From positions 1-64,000 of the forward strand of contig DATAEE010000273.1 of assembly GCA_036258175.1 (NCBI GenBank): a stretch of DNA of 64,000 nucleotides, given 5' to 3'. Within the stretch, counting starts at the first letter, position 1. Each line of letters begins with the position of its first letter. Below are positions 1 through 7,052 of the stretch, one piece after another. The notes under the pieces are model-generated. The model ran no database searches, was not told where the DNA came from, and saw only the letters and a program-made list of their open reading frames with translations. The DNA comes from DATAEE01 sp036258175 (GTDB lineage Bacteria > Acidobacteriota > Vicinamibacteria > Vicinamibacterales > 2-12-FULL-66-21). The translations under genes and the position numbers were made by a program.

Positions 1-410
1 GATGTGGCCGCTCACGCCACCGCTGAAAGGATGCTGGCGCCCGGTGCCGGCACCGTCAGTCTGTTGGAAGCCGCGGTAAATTCGACACGGAAGCCGAGAG
101 AGAACTCGATAGATTTCTCGGCCGTCTTTTCACAGTGGTCCCGGTCTGCGAATCGGAACGGCTGACGCCGCGAGGGGGGCCGCGACAAAACGCGGTGGTT
201 GGCGCCCGAAACTGGAGCCGGCACGACCAACGATTTACGGGCCAACCGTCGCGGGACACTACGGGGTGCACTCAGTCGGATCCGTTTCGAGGCCAGCAAC
301 TTGCGGCGTGAACGCGAGCAGCGCTCTGCGGACGGCGTTTTGCGTCGGCCGCTGCTTGCCGCCAACGCAGCTTGCCCGACTCGGCGAATAGATCTACGCT
401 GCCGACCATG
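1..410. other. No convincing gene; flank of recombinase relic
   Basis: I see no reading frame here with a recognisable family, a good start or a ribosome binding site. The stretch precedes the broken serine recombinase and may hold further decayed DNA of the same element. A plus-strand frame around positions 80-200 stays open but resembles nothing I know. Confidence 0.4.
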
Positions 411-412
411 GT

Positions 413-1318
413 CGGCGCGGTGTCTACGTTCGCGTCAGCACGAAGGAGCAGACAGAGAACCTCAGCCTGCCGACGCAACTACGCGCGTGCGAGATTACTG
501 CCGCCTCCAGGGATACGAGATCCTCGAACGGTTCCACGAGGAAGGCGAGAGCGCCAAGTCCACGGATCGCAGCCAGCTTCAGAACCTCAACACATACTGC
601 CGTGTGAACAAGGGCCGCGTGCATTTCGTGGTCGTGTTCAACCTGACGCGCTTCGCGCGGGACAAGTACGATCACTTCGCGCTGCGCTCGCACCTACAAT
701 CGCTCGACATCTCTCTGCGGTCGGCAACGGAGCCGATCGACGACACTTCCACGGGCAAGCTGATGGAAGGCGTCCTGGCTGCATTCGCGCAGTTCGACAA
801 CGACTCTCGCTCAGACTGAACCCGCGCCGGCATGAAGGCTGCGCTGGAGCTTGGACGGTGGACGTTCCTGGCGCCGATCGGGTACTTGAACGCCCCGCGT
901 GCGATGGGTAAGAGCCTGATGGCCGACCCGGAGCGGGCGCCGATTGTGCGGAGGGTCTTCGAGGAGTACGCCACCGGACGCTACACGAAGGAACAGCTGC
1001 TCAAGCATGCGAGAGCGTGGGGCCTGACCAACCGTCGCGGTCGGCCGCTCACGTCTCAGGCGATCGGTATGCTGCTGCGCAATCAGCTCTACGCCGGCAT
1101 CGTCGACGTACCGGAGTACAGCATTCGCGGAAGGCGCGGTGACTTCGAGCCGCTTATCTCCGAGGACCTGTTCTACCGGGCGCAGGCGATATTGTCCGGA
1201 CGGCTGCCGAGCACGACGCCGAAGCAGCGGACTCACCCCGATTTCCCGCTGCGTGGGTTCGTCCGCTGCGGAGCCTGCGGACGCGGACTCACGGGCAGCT
1301 GGTCGAAAGGCTGCAGCT
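413..1318 (+). pseudogene. Serine site-specific recombinase (large resolvase type), degenerate
   Basis: Conceptual translation in pieces gives a large serine recombinase. The catalytic start VYVRVSTKEQ, with the nucleophilic Ser, lies at about 422-451. The resolvase core continues with RDYCRLQGYEI and LTRFARDKYDHF in another frame, then a recombinase domain (GRPLTSQAIGMLLRNQLYAG) and the Zn-ribbon beginning FVRCGACGRGL. Three lesions are visible: a one-base shift near 488-491, an in-frame TGA at 817-819 where the family normally has Arg (SD-stop-TRAGMKAALE), and an abrupt end of homology near 1310-1320 where the sequence runs into the 3' end of the opposing GIY-YIG gene. No proper start codon is in frame. 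Such enzymes integrate phages and mobile islands. The gene is dead and its original target is unknown, but tRNA-Ala lies 540 bp away. Confidence 0.85.
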
Positions 1319-1322
1319 TCCT

Positions 1323-1577
1323 TCACCCGAAGTGCCGCTTCGCGAACGCGCGGCCCGACCCGGACTTCAGATAACGCTCGAAGGCGACGGCTCGTTCCTC
1401 GTCGGGGAGCTCGATGGTCGCGTGGAGTTGCCACGGACGGTAGCGCGCCGTGTGCGGGCAGCGTCCGGCGTTGTGGTCGGCGAGACGGGCACGGACGTCG
1501 GAGGTGAGGCCGATGTAGAAATGCGGGTCGCCATCGCCGCTCTTCAGAACGTAGACGAATCTTCTGTCGCCAGCCAC
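1323..1577 (-). CDS. Small GIY-YIG domain protein
   Basis: An 84-residue protein with a stand-alone GIY-YIG endonuclease-like fold of the UPF0213 type. The first strand reads FVYVLKS, followed by FYIGLTSDVRARLADHNAG (YIG and the conserved Arg) and the family-typical end YLKSGSGRAFAKRHF. The GTG start at 1577 gives the usual length for this family. The open frame continues far upstream, but that part is only the reverse reading of repeats and the tRNA. No good ribosome binding site is seen. The members' biological role is not established; they are often found singly near repeats and mobile DNA. Its 3' end is fused to the broken recombinase. Confidence 0.75.
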   Translation of the reverse strand: MAGDRRFVYVLKSGDGDPHFYIGLTSDVRARLADHNAGRCPHTARYRPWQLHATIELPDEERAVAFERYLKSGSGRAFAKRHFG

Positions 1578-1715
1578 GCTCAGAAAGAGGCAAGCGAGAT
1601 GCCTGGGTGCGGGTGCCGGAACATGAAGGAATTTTACGAGCTTGGTGGTAAACGTAGCAGTCTTCGCCACGCGCACCGTTTCCACGTAATAAAGATTTTG
1701 CGGTTTTCGTTCTGA

Positions 1716-1737
1716 CTTGCCGAGCCGCAGCTTGTTC
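1716..1737 (+). repeat. Direct repeat unit A
   Basis: A 22-bp unit beginning CTTGCCGAGCCG. It recurs at 1769-1790 with two mismatches, and both units are followed by related ACAGG-CCC sequence. The pair lies between the GIY-YIG gene and tRNA-Ala. Confidence 0.7.
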
Positions 1738-1768
1738 AGGGACAGGACAGGCCCCGGTTTCGCGTGGG

Positions 1769-1790
1769 CTTGCCGAGCCGAAGCTCGTTC
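1769..1790 (+). repeat. Direct repeat unit B
   Basis: Second copy of the 22-bp unit at 1716-1737. It runs directly into the REP-like element at 1804-1829, so the 150 bp before the tRNA is almost all repetitive. Confidence 0.7.
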
Positions 1791-1803
1791 GCAGACAGTG
1801 ACA

Positions 1804-1829
1804 GGCCCGCCTTCGCGCTTCGGCGCGGC
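1804..1829 (+). repeat. REP-like palindromic element, copy 1
   Basis: GGCCCGCCTTCGCG next to CTTCGGCGCGGC. The same two half-motifs, separated by a short spacer, recur at 21992-22032 and, inverted, at 39894-39931; a diverged core is at 23417-23432. This copy is the compact form without spacer. Confidence 0.65.
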
Positions 1830-1858
1830 ATCCTTCGCCTGCATCCATGAGCGAAGGA

Positions 1859-1934
1859 TGGTGGACCAGACCGGGATCGAACCGGTGACCTCGTGAATGC
1901 CATTCACGCGCGCTCCCAGCTGCGCCACTGGCCC
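1859..1934 (-). tRNA. tRNA-Ala (GGC)
   Basis: A complete 76-nt cloverleaf on the minus strand. The acceptor stem is GGGCCAG/CTGGTCC, the D stem GCGC/GCGC, and the anticodon stem CGTGA/TCACG encloses the loop ATGGCAT with anticodon GGC. The T arm is ACCGG-TTCGATC-CCGGT. The discriminator A and CCA are encoded. GGC reads GCC/GCU alanine codons. It lies next to repeats and a recombinase relic, and tRNA genes are common integration sites. Confidence 0.95.
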
Positions 1935-1982
1935 ACTCTGGGACGGAGCAAACATTAAGTGTAGCCGACCGACCCGGACCGG

Positions 1983-2579
1983 TCAAAGCTTCAGGCCCGT
2001 CCACCGCTCGTAGTCCGCCGGTGTGTCGATGTTCGCGAAGGCCCCGTCATCGTCGACCGCAATCTCGACCAGATTCTCCGCGTGCGCATGGACGACGGCG
2101 CGCGCGCCTTTTGATAGATCCGCGGTCCGCAGCTCATCGAACACCGCGCGATCGAAGATCACTGGATGCCCGTGGCGTCCCTCACGAACCGGCCGCACGA
2201 TCGGTGCGCGATTCCGGCGCCACGCGTCAGCAAGCGCCCGGACCGTCGTCTCGCTCACGAGCGGCTGATCGACCGGCGCGATCATCACGGCCAGCACGCC
2301 AGGTCGATCGACGACGTCGAGCCCAACGACGATCGACGACAGCTGCCCGCGATCCACGTCAGGGTTGGCGACCACGCGCGCTCTGAAGCCGAGCCGCGTC
2401 CGTATCGCGGCGGCGACGTCACCCGCAACCACGACGACATCATCGATGCCCCCGGCGATAAGCGTACTGACCAGCCGTTCGATGAAGGTCTCGCCGGCAC
2501 GGGTCGCCGGCAACAGCGCTTTGGGCTGTCCCATACGGGTCGATCGGCCCGCGGCAAGCACCACCGCCGGCATCGGCAT
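1983..2579 (-). CDS. MobA/MocA-like molybdopterin nucleotidyltransferase
   Basis: A 198-residue enzyme of the NTP-transferase family that attaches CMP or GMP to molybdopterin to finish the molybdenum cofactor. The nucleotide-binding loop VLAAGRSTRMGQPKALLP spans residues 6-23, the metal site is in PVDQPL near residue 100, GRHGHPVIF follows near 145, and the end NIDTPADYE is typical. The ATG at 2579 puts the GxG loop at the very N-terminus as in relatives; the longer upstream frame is not family-like. A TACAGT box lies 7 nt before this ATG. It diverges from the Zn-ribbon gene with only 27 bp between starts. The MobA versus MocA choice cannot be made from motifs alone. Confidence 0.85.
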   Translation of the reverse strand: MPMPAVVLAAGRSTRMGQPKALLPATRAGETFIERLVSTLIAGGIDDVVVVAGDVAAAIRTRLGFRARVVANPDVDRGQLSSIVVGLDVVDRPGVLAVMIAPVDQPLVSETTVRALADAWRRNRAPIVRPVREGRHGHPVIFDRAVFDELRTADLSKGARAVVHAHAENLVEIAVDDDGAFANIDTPADYERWTGLKL

Positions 2580-2586
2580 CGCCGCT

Positions 2587-2599
2587 ACTGTAATAGAAT
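2587..2599. promoter_or_regulatory. Back-to-back -10 boxes, divergent starts
   Basis: Minus-strand TACAGT (2587-2592) is 7 nt from the MobA-like ATG at 2579, and plus-strand TAGAAT (2594-2599) is 7 nt from the ATG at 2607. Neither gene has a ribosome binding site. This spacing would place both transcription starts at or next to the start codons. Confidence 0.45.
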
Positions 2600-2606
2600 C
2601 CCGGCC

Positions 2607-2843
2607 ATGACGATGGCCGATCACCGCATCCGCTGTCAGCGCTGCGGAGCGGAGATGGAGATGAAGGATCCAGCGCCCGGCGCACCGTGGCGACCTGAAC
2701 AATTCTGGGTCTGCCCGAAGTGTCACCGGCATTTCTGGACCAGCTACGCCGCTCCACTCGGCCCGCCTCAGGCGAAAGAACAGGCGAAAGAGCCCGCGAA
2801 GCCGGTCTCCGAGTCGCCCGCGCCTAACTCTGGCGTTTCTTGA
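2607..2843 (+). CDS. Small Zn-ribbon protein, unknown function
   Basis: A 78-residue protein. CQRC near residue 10 and CPKC near residue 37 form a four-cysteine zinc ribbon, with an aromatic FW-T-SY segment after it. The last 25 residues are a low-complexity tail rich in Lys, Glu and Pro. The ATG at 2607 was chosen because a -10-like TAGAAT lies 7 nt before it and the earlier frame is only the shadow of the divergent gene. I do not recognise a named family. A nucleic-acid-binding or adaptor role is possible. Confidence 0.6.
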   Translation: MTMADHRIRCQRCGAEMEMKDPAPGAPWRPEQFWVCPKCHRHFWTSYAAPLGPPQAKEQAKEPAKPVSESPAPNSGVS

Positions 2844-2868
2844 CTTCACGTACCGAAGCACCTACACT
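2840..2868 (+). promoter_or_regulatory. Sigma70 promoter for cold-shock gene
   Basis: TTGACT at 2840-2845, a 17-bp spacer and TACACT at 2863-2868 form a near-consensus promoter. The start would be about 2875, giving a GC-rich 5' leader of roughly 140 nt before the cold-shock ATG at 3018. Long structured leaders are characteristic of cspA-type mRNAs. Confidence 0.6.
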
Positions 2869-3017
2869 TGCCGCGTTTTAGGGCAGTCCGGCCGGCCGTC
2901 GGCGTCTCGTCCTTTCCCAGGATACGGGCCGCTTAACCTCCCGGCCCGCTCCCGCGCTCAAGTGTGCGCGCGCTGCCGCTCGGATTACCGGGCGGTTTCG
3001 TCTGGAGGAAATTCGGT

Positions 3018-3224
3018 ATGCCAACGGGCACAATCGCACGACTCCTCATTGACAAGGGTTTTGGGTTTATCCGCGACGAAGGAGGTATCGAGCACTTCTT
3101 CCATCGCAGCGCTGTACGAGGGGCGGTTTTTGAGCTCCTTCGCGAGGGTCAGCGCGTCGAATTCAGCCCCGAGGAGTCGACGAAGGGTCCCCGCGCCGGC
3201 GACGTTCGCTTGATCGAAGGCTGA
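3018..3224 (+). CDS. Cold-shock domain protein
   Basis: A 68-residue single CSD protein that binds single-stranded nucleic acid. The RNP1-like stretch DKGFGFIRDEGG and the RNP2-like HFFHRSAV are present. The usual KWFN start is replaced by GTIARLLI, so this is a divergent member in which one aromatic contact is lost. The ATG at 3018 is preceded by GGAGGA at 3004-3009, which decides the start. It is a monocistronic gene behind the promoter at 2840-2868. It probably acts as an RNA chaperone; induction by cold is not shown by sequence. Confidence 0.85.
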   Translation: MPTGTIARLLIDKGFGFIRDEGGIEHFFHRSAVRGAVFELLREGQRVEFSPEESTKGPRAGDVRLIEG

Positions 3225-3328
3225 GCCGACCCCGGCTCGGCCCGTCGTCACACACCTCAGCTGATCGGACCGCGGTGGAGCGCCTGAGCGTTCGGCCGCG
3301 GTTCGATGGGTTTCCCCGCTCGATCCAC

Positions 3329-3982
3329 ATGACCGCCGCGATTGCCCAGTCAGGATCCCGCCCGACGTTCGCGACCCGCGTCCTCCAGATCCAAGCCATC
3401 CTGATCATCGTCATCCTGGCAACCGCTCCGTTTCTCGGATCACTGCTGGTCACGGAAGATCCTCTGGAGCGAGCTGATGCAATCTTTGCCCTCGCCGGAT
3501 CACGGGCCTCGCGGTGGCTCGAAGCGAGAGATCTGTTCAAGGAAGGATACGCACCGGTCGTGCTCGTCAGTGACGGCCAGCGCGAGGACGCGGAAGATGT
3601 CGCGCTCGAACAGGGTGCGCGTGTTCCCAGCGCTGGAGAGGTCGCGCGTGACGCACTCATCGCGCTCGGTGTGCCGACGTCGAAGGTCATCGTGCTGACA
3701 GGCTGGCGCGACAACACATCCGACGAGGCTGCCGGGCTACGGGACTACGCGCTGCAGCACGGGTGGAAGAAGGTGATTGTCGTCACGTCGAAGCTGCACA
3801 CGCGGAGGGCGGGGTTCGCGATGCGGCGAGCGGTGGCGGGGACAGAGATTCGCATTCTGATGCGGGCGTCGCGCTATGACACCGATAATCCCGCCCGCTG
3901 GTGGCAGCGGCGATCCACCATCCGAAGCGTCATGCACGAGGTGCCCGCGCTCGTCACCTACGTGTTCGGTCTCGGGTCATAA
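3329..3982 (+). CDS. DUF218 (YdcF/SanA-type) membrane-anchored protein
   Basis: A 217-residue protein. One hydrophobic helix at residues 17-41 anchors it to the inner membrane, leaving the DUF218 domain outside. Family landmarks are DAIFALAGS, PVVLVSDGQ, the acidic NTSDEAAGLRDYA segment, and KKVIVVTSKLHTRRAGFAM, which matches the family's TS-H-RRA pattern. SanA and ElyC are involved in envelope integrity and peptidoglycan or undecaprenyl-phosphate metabolism, but no enzymatic reaction is settled. I chose the ATG at 3329, close to the membrane helix, over an upstream frame. Ten bases separate its stop from tRNA-Sec. Confidence 0.7.
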   Translation: MTAAIAQSGSRPTFATRVLQIQAILIIVILATAPFLGSLLVTEDPLERADAIFALAGSRASRWLEARDLFKEGYAPVVLVSDGQREDAEDVALEQGARVPSAGEVARDALIALGVPTSKVIVLTGWRDNTSDEAAGLRDYALQHGWKKVIVVTSKLHTRRAGFAMRRAVAGTEIRILMRASRYDTDNPARWWQRRSTIRSVMHEVPALVTYVFGLGS

Positions 3983-3992
3983 TTCCGCGAGC

Positions 3993-4089
3993 GGAAGCGA
4001 ATGGGGCCCGGTGGCCCTCCCGGTCTTCAAAATCGGTTGCCGCCTGCGCGAGCGGGCGGGCTGAGTTCGACTCTCAGGCGCTTCCGCCA
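3993..4089 (+). tRNA. selC: tRNA-Sec (UCA), selenocysteine tRNA
   Basis: A 97-nt tRNA with selC hallmarks: acceptor GGAAGCG/CGCTTCC, an anticodon stem CCGGT/ATCGG around loop CTTCAAA with anticodon TCA, a very long extra arm (about 20 nt, GCC-rich with GCGAGC), the T loop TTCGACT and an encoded GCCA end. It is charged with Ser, converted to Sec, and reads UGA at SECIS elements together with SelB. No selA, selB or selD is in the window. FdhE and the molybdenum cofactor genes nearby fit a selenocysteine formate dehydrogenase elsewhere. Confidence 0.92.
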
Positions 4090-4090
4090 T

Positions 4091-4142
4091 TCGACTCGGC
4101 CGCGGCTCGCGCCGCGGCCTCGCTCATGGCAAGCCGAGTCGA
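4091..4142. repeat. Nested inverted repeat after selC
   Basis: The outer arms are TCGACTCGGC (4091-4100) and GCCGAGTCGA (4133-4142), a perfect 10 bp. Inside them GGCCGCGGC (4098-4106) and GCCGCGGCC (4111-4119) form a second hairpin. It sits between selC and the 3' end of the convergent GH127 gene. It has no T tract, so it may be a processing or bidirectional termination structure. Confidence 0.65.
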
Positions 4143-4148
4143 GGCGCA

Positions 4149-6236
4149 CTAGACCAGCTGCCAATACACCGAATAACGCCTGTCGAACAACCGGTTGAGC
4201 GGAACCAGCGTCACGTTCTTTTTCTGTCCGACGGTGCGAAACATCCGGGGTTGGTCGGCTGGTCTGATCCAGGAGTCCGGATTGGGCCCGGCGGCTCGAA
4301 ACGTTGGAATCTCGATGTCCGGCACCGGAGGCGTTCGGTTGACCGGTCCGAGGGGCGAGCCGTGTTGTTCGACGCCTGCTGCTCCAACGCGCAGATTCGA
4401 TCCGACGATGTGCGCTTCGGTGAGGCCGTCATTGCCGAGATCGCCGGCGAGCACCAGCGGCCCGTAGAGAAATGCCTGCGTCCGAGGATCGTCCGGCATC
4501 GTCTCCAGGTGCAGGTGCATGGGAAGATCCATCTCCAAAAGGTCGCCGGCCTTCCAGGCTCGCGTGAGCGTCAGGTAGCTCCCGGGCGCCGCGGATGCCT
4601 CGAGCTGTTCTCCATTGAGCTTCACGACGGGTGACGAGCGGAGCCACCCGGGGACGCGCAGTCGAATCGTCAGCTGACGACGCCTCGCTTCGACGACGGT
4701 GAGGGCCGTGTGCTCGGATTCGGGATACTTCGTGTCCTGACGAAGCCTGAAGTTCTCCTCCTGCCAATCGAGTTCCGACGCGATGAACAGGTTCACGTAT
4801 ACGCCTTCGTCGTCGCGCCAGTAGATGCTGTCGGTGAGCTTCGCGTATTCCTCGATGCCGGTCCCCGTGCAGCACCAGAACGTCTGGTCCTCGGTATTGA
4901 AGGTCTTCCACACCCCTGGAGTCAGCGAAAGATAGTACTGTGTGGTCCCGACGCTCGGACGGATGGTGCCGATGCGGTGATTCAGCAGGAGGCGCTCGTA
5001 GTAGTCGAAGTAGTCCGCCCGCGGCTCCCAGCCGTAGAGGTGCCGCGACAGCTTGAGCATGTTGTACGCGCAGCAGCACTCAGCGGTATTCGCGCTGGCT
5101 TTCCACTCCGATGCGAGCTGTCGCGGCGCCGACAACCAGCCCTCCGCGTTGCTGGTGCCGCCGGTCACGTAGGATCGCGCGCCGCTCACCTCGCGGAAGA
5201 AATAGTCGGCGACGTCGCGAAACCGAGTGTCGCCCGAAATCTCATAGCGGCGGGCGGCCGCGATGGCCTGCGGGATGTGCGTGTTGGCGTGCAACCCGCG
5301 CAGCTCGTCGCGCCTGAGGGCCAGCGGGTTGATGAAGCTCTTCTTCTGGAACCGGTCACCGACGGTTGCCCAGCGATCATTGCTGGTCGAGACGGCAAGG
5401 CTATAGAGCGTCTCTGCGATGCCTCCAAATTCCACCGCCAGAATCTGTTGCAGGTGCTCTTCGGTCTTGGGGGCCGTCCAGGCGTCCGCCCATGCCGCCA
5501 TGCCATCGAGCACCTGAAGCGCCTGCCTGTTGCCTGCAAGTCGATACATGTCGAGCAAGCCGGCCATGATCTTGTGAATGGTGTAGAACGGCGCCCAGAC
5601 CCGCTGCCCAGCCGCGAGACGATCCCACCATGTCGTGGGGAAGGCACTGAGGTATGCGCCGCCCAACCGCTGCTGGCACGTCGCCAGCTCCGCCACCATG
5701 AAATCGGCTTGCGACTTCACATCCGCCGCGCCGGTGGAAGCGTAAAGGAGCGCGCTCGCGGACAGGAAGTGGCCGACGAAGTGGCCGCGTAGCTCGCTCG
5801 CCCGCTTGCCATTTTCCGGCTGTTCCCAGCCACCGAGAGGCGTCGCCGATCCCACCGGCAGACCAGCGTTCACTCTGAACGTGTAGAGAAGCCGCTCCGG
5901 CGCCAGTCGCGCCATGTACGCACGGTTCCATTCAAGCGCATCGTGAAAGACGGTGCCCGGCAGCAGCCGCACCTGCGACATCGGGAACGGTTCTACGCGC
6001 GGGACCACGCGCTTCGGCGTGAACTCTAGCGTTCCGGAAAATGGCGGCACCTCAGGGACGAGTGGCCGCGGCGGCGGCACGTAATCAGGCTGCTGAGTAC
6101 TTGCCTGGAGGCTCTTGTGTGCGCCGGGAGCGTGAAACATTGCCCCGGACGCCGACGGTGCCGCGGCCCCACCGAGCGTCAATCCAGCTGCGCCCCATCC
6201 CATGCGCTCGAAGAACGACCGTCGACTCGTTCGCAT
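4149..6236 (-). CDS. GH127 (DUF1680) glycoside hydrolase, Tat-exported
   Basis: A 695-residue secreted enzyme of glycoside hydrolase family 127, whose characterised members are beta-L-arabinofuranosidases that use a Zn-bound cysteine nucleophile. An N-terminal twin-arginine signal (TSRRSFF followed by a Gly/Ala-rich core ending near ASGA) indicates Tat export. The (alpha/alpha)6 barrel carries the family's Zn ligands in TAECCCAYNML and in FWCCTGTGIEEY (Cys455-Cys456). The C-terminal part is beta-sandwich. The ATG at 6236 is chosen over an earlier one because GGGAGG lies about 8 nt before it. It stands alone without other carbohydrate genes, so the plant or microbial glycan it attacks is unknown. 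Confidence 0.88.
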   Translation of the reverse strand: MRTSRRSFFERMGWGAAGLTLGGAAAPSASGAMFHAPGAHKSLQASTQQPDYVPPPRPLVPEVPPFSGTLEFTPKRVVPRVEPFPMSQVRLLPGTVFHDALEWNRAYMARLAPERLLYTFRVNAGLPVGSATPLGGWEQPENGKRASELRGHFVGHFLSASALLYASTGAADVKSQADFMVAELATCQQRLGGAYLSAFPTTWWDRLAAGQRVWAPFYTIHKIMAGLLDMYRLAGNRQALQVLDGMAAWADAWTAPKTEEHLQQILAVEFGGIAETLYSLAVSTSNDRWATVGDRFQKKSFINPLALRRDELRGLHANTHIPQAIAAARRYEISGDTRFRDVADYFFREVSGARSYVTGGTSNAEGWLSAPRQLASEWKASANTAECCCAYNMLKLSRHLYGWEPRADYFDYYERLLLNHRIGTIRPSVGTTQYYLSLTPGVWKTFNTEDQTFWCCTGTGIEEYAKLTDSIYWRDDEGVYVNLFIASELDWQEENFRLRQDTKYPESEHTALTVVEARRRQLTIRLRVPGWLRSSPVVKLNGEQLEASAAPGSYLTLTRAWKAGDLLEMDLPMHLHLETMPDDPRTQAFLYGPLVLAGDLGNDGLTEAHIVGSNLRVGAAGVEQHGSPLGPVNRTPPVPDIEIPTFRAAGPNPDSWIRPADQPRMFRTVGQKKNVTLVPLNRLFDRRYSVYWQLV

Positions 6237-6294
6237 CAGAAGGCCTCCCTCATCAGACCGCCGGGTCATGATAGCGCCGCAACTCGCTGCAGCT

Positions 6295-7005
6295 CTATCG
6301 TGCCGAGTCGAAGGGCGCCTTTCCTTCGAGAAACTTCACAAAGGCTTGCGTATCGCTTAGATCCTGGAACACCACATCCGCACCAGCCGCCCGAAGAGTC
6401 GAAACGTCGAAGCCCCCGGTTGCGACCGCGATTGACATGGCGTTTCCGGCCGCGGCACAGGCGATGTCGTGCGGCGTGTCACCGACGATGAAGATGCGGT
6501 CGAAGCTGCCGCCGTTGCCGCACTCGCGCGCGCGGGCGAGCGCGACTGGGACCAGATCGTTCCGATCGTGTGCGTCATCTCCGTACGCGCCGCACCGGAA
6601 GTACCGCCAGAGATCGAAGTATTCCAGTTTGATGCGCGCCGCTTCGGCGAAATTGCCGGTGAGGAGTCCAAGGAACACGTCGTCCCTTTGCTCGAGCGTG
6701 TCGAGCAGCGCCGTGATCCCCGGCATGACGCCCTTGCGGCCTTCGCCGCGTTTCGGCACTTCCTCGACGAGATACCGCACGTACCTTTCCCGGAACCGGT
6801 CGAGCTCGCGAGCATTGAGCACCACCTGATTCTGCTCGAGCGCGAGGCCGAGCAGGTACCGATCCGTACGACCGGCCAGTGAGATGTCCGCGAACCCGTC
6901 ATTGATGCCGAACACATCCACCAGCGCACGTGTCATCGCCCGAACACCGGCGCGACCGGTCAGGACGAGCGTCCCGTCGATGTCGAACAGGATGAGTTTG
7001 CTCAT
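6295..7005 (-). CDS. HAD-family phosphatase (phosphoglycolate phosphatase-like)
   Basis: A 236-residue HAD hydrolase. Motif I is FDIDGTLV, with nucleophile Asp8 and acid/base Asp10; motif II is LLTGN near residue 115; motif IV is GDTPHDI near residue 170. The helical cap between motifs I and II is of the Gph/PGMB type. It dephosphorylates a small substrate in the cytoplasm; phosphoglycolate is the usual guess but the sequence does not fix it. The ATG at 7005 places motif I at residue 8 as in relatives. It diverges from the di-haem peroxidase gene. Confidence 0.82.
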   Translation of the reverse strand: MSKLILFDIDGTLVLTGRAGVRAMTRALVDVFGINDGFADISLAGRTDRYLLGLALEQNQVVLNARELDRFRERYVRYLVEEVPKRGEGRKGVMPGITALLDTLEQRDDVFLGLLTGNFAEAARIKLEYFDLWRYFRCGAYGDDAHDRNDLVPVALARARECGNGGSFDRIFIVGDTPHDIACAAAGNAMSIAVATGGFDVSTLRAAGADVVFQDLSDTQAFVKFLEGKAPFDSAR

Positions 7006-7052
7006 CTGCAGTTGCCGCTTATTGTACAATCCGCGTCCTGAGGAGCGACCCG

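Noticed and set aside
817..819. In-frame TGA in the recombinase as a selenocysteine codon, given selC nearby
   Set aside because: The position is Arg in the family, the gene also has a frameshift and a truncated end, and no SECIS-like hairpin is evident. A nonsense mutation is the simple reading.
811..2004. A 397-codon minus-strand frame across the recombinase relic and tRNA
   Set aside because: Runs through a tRNA gene and repeats; composition is Arg/Pro/Ala-rich without family features.
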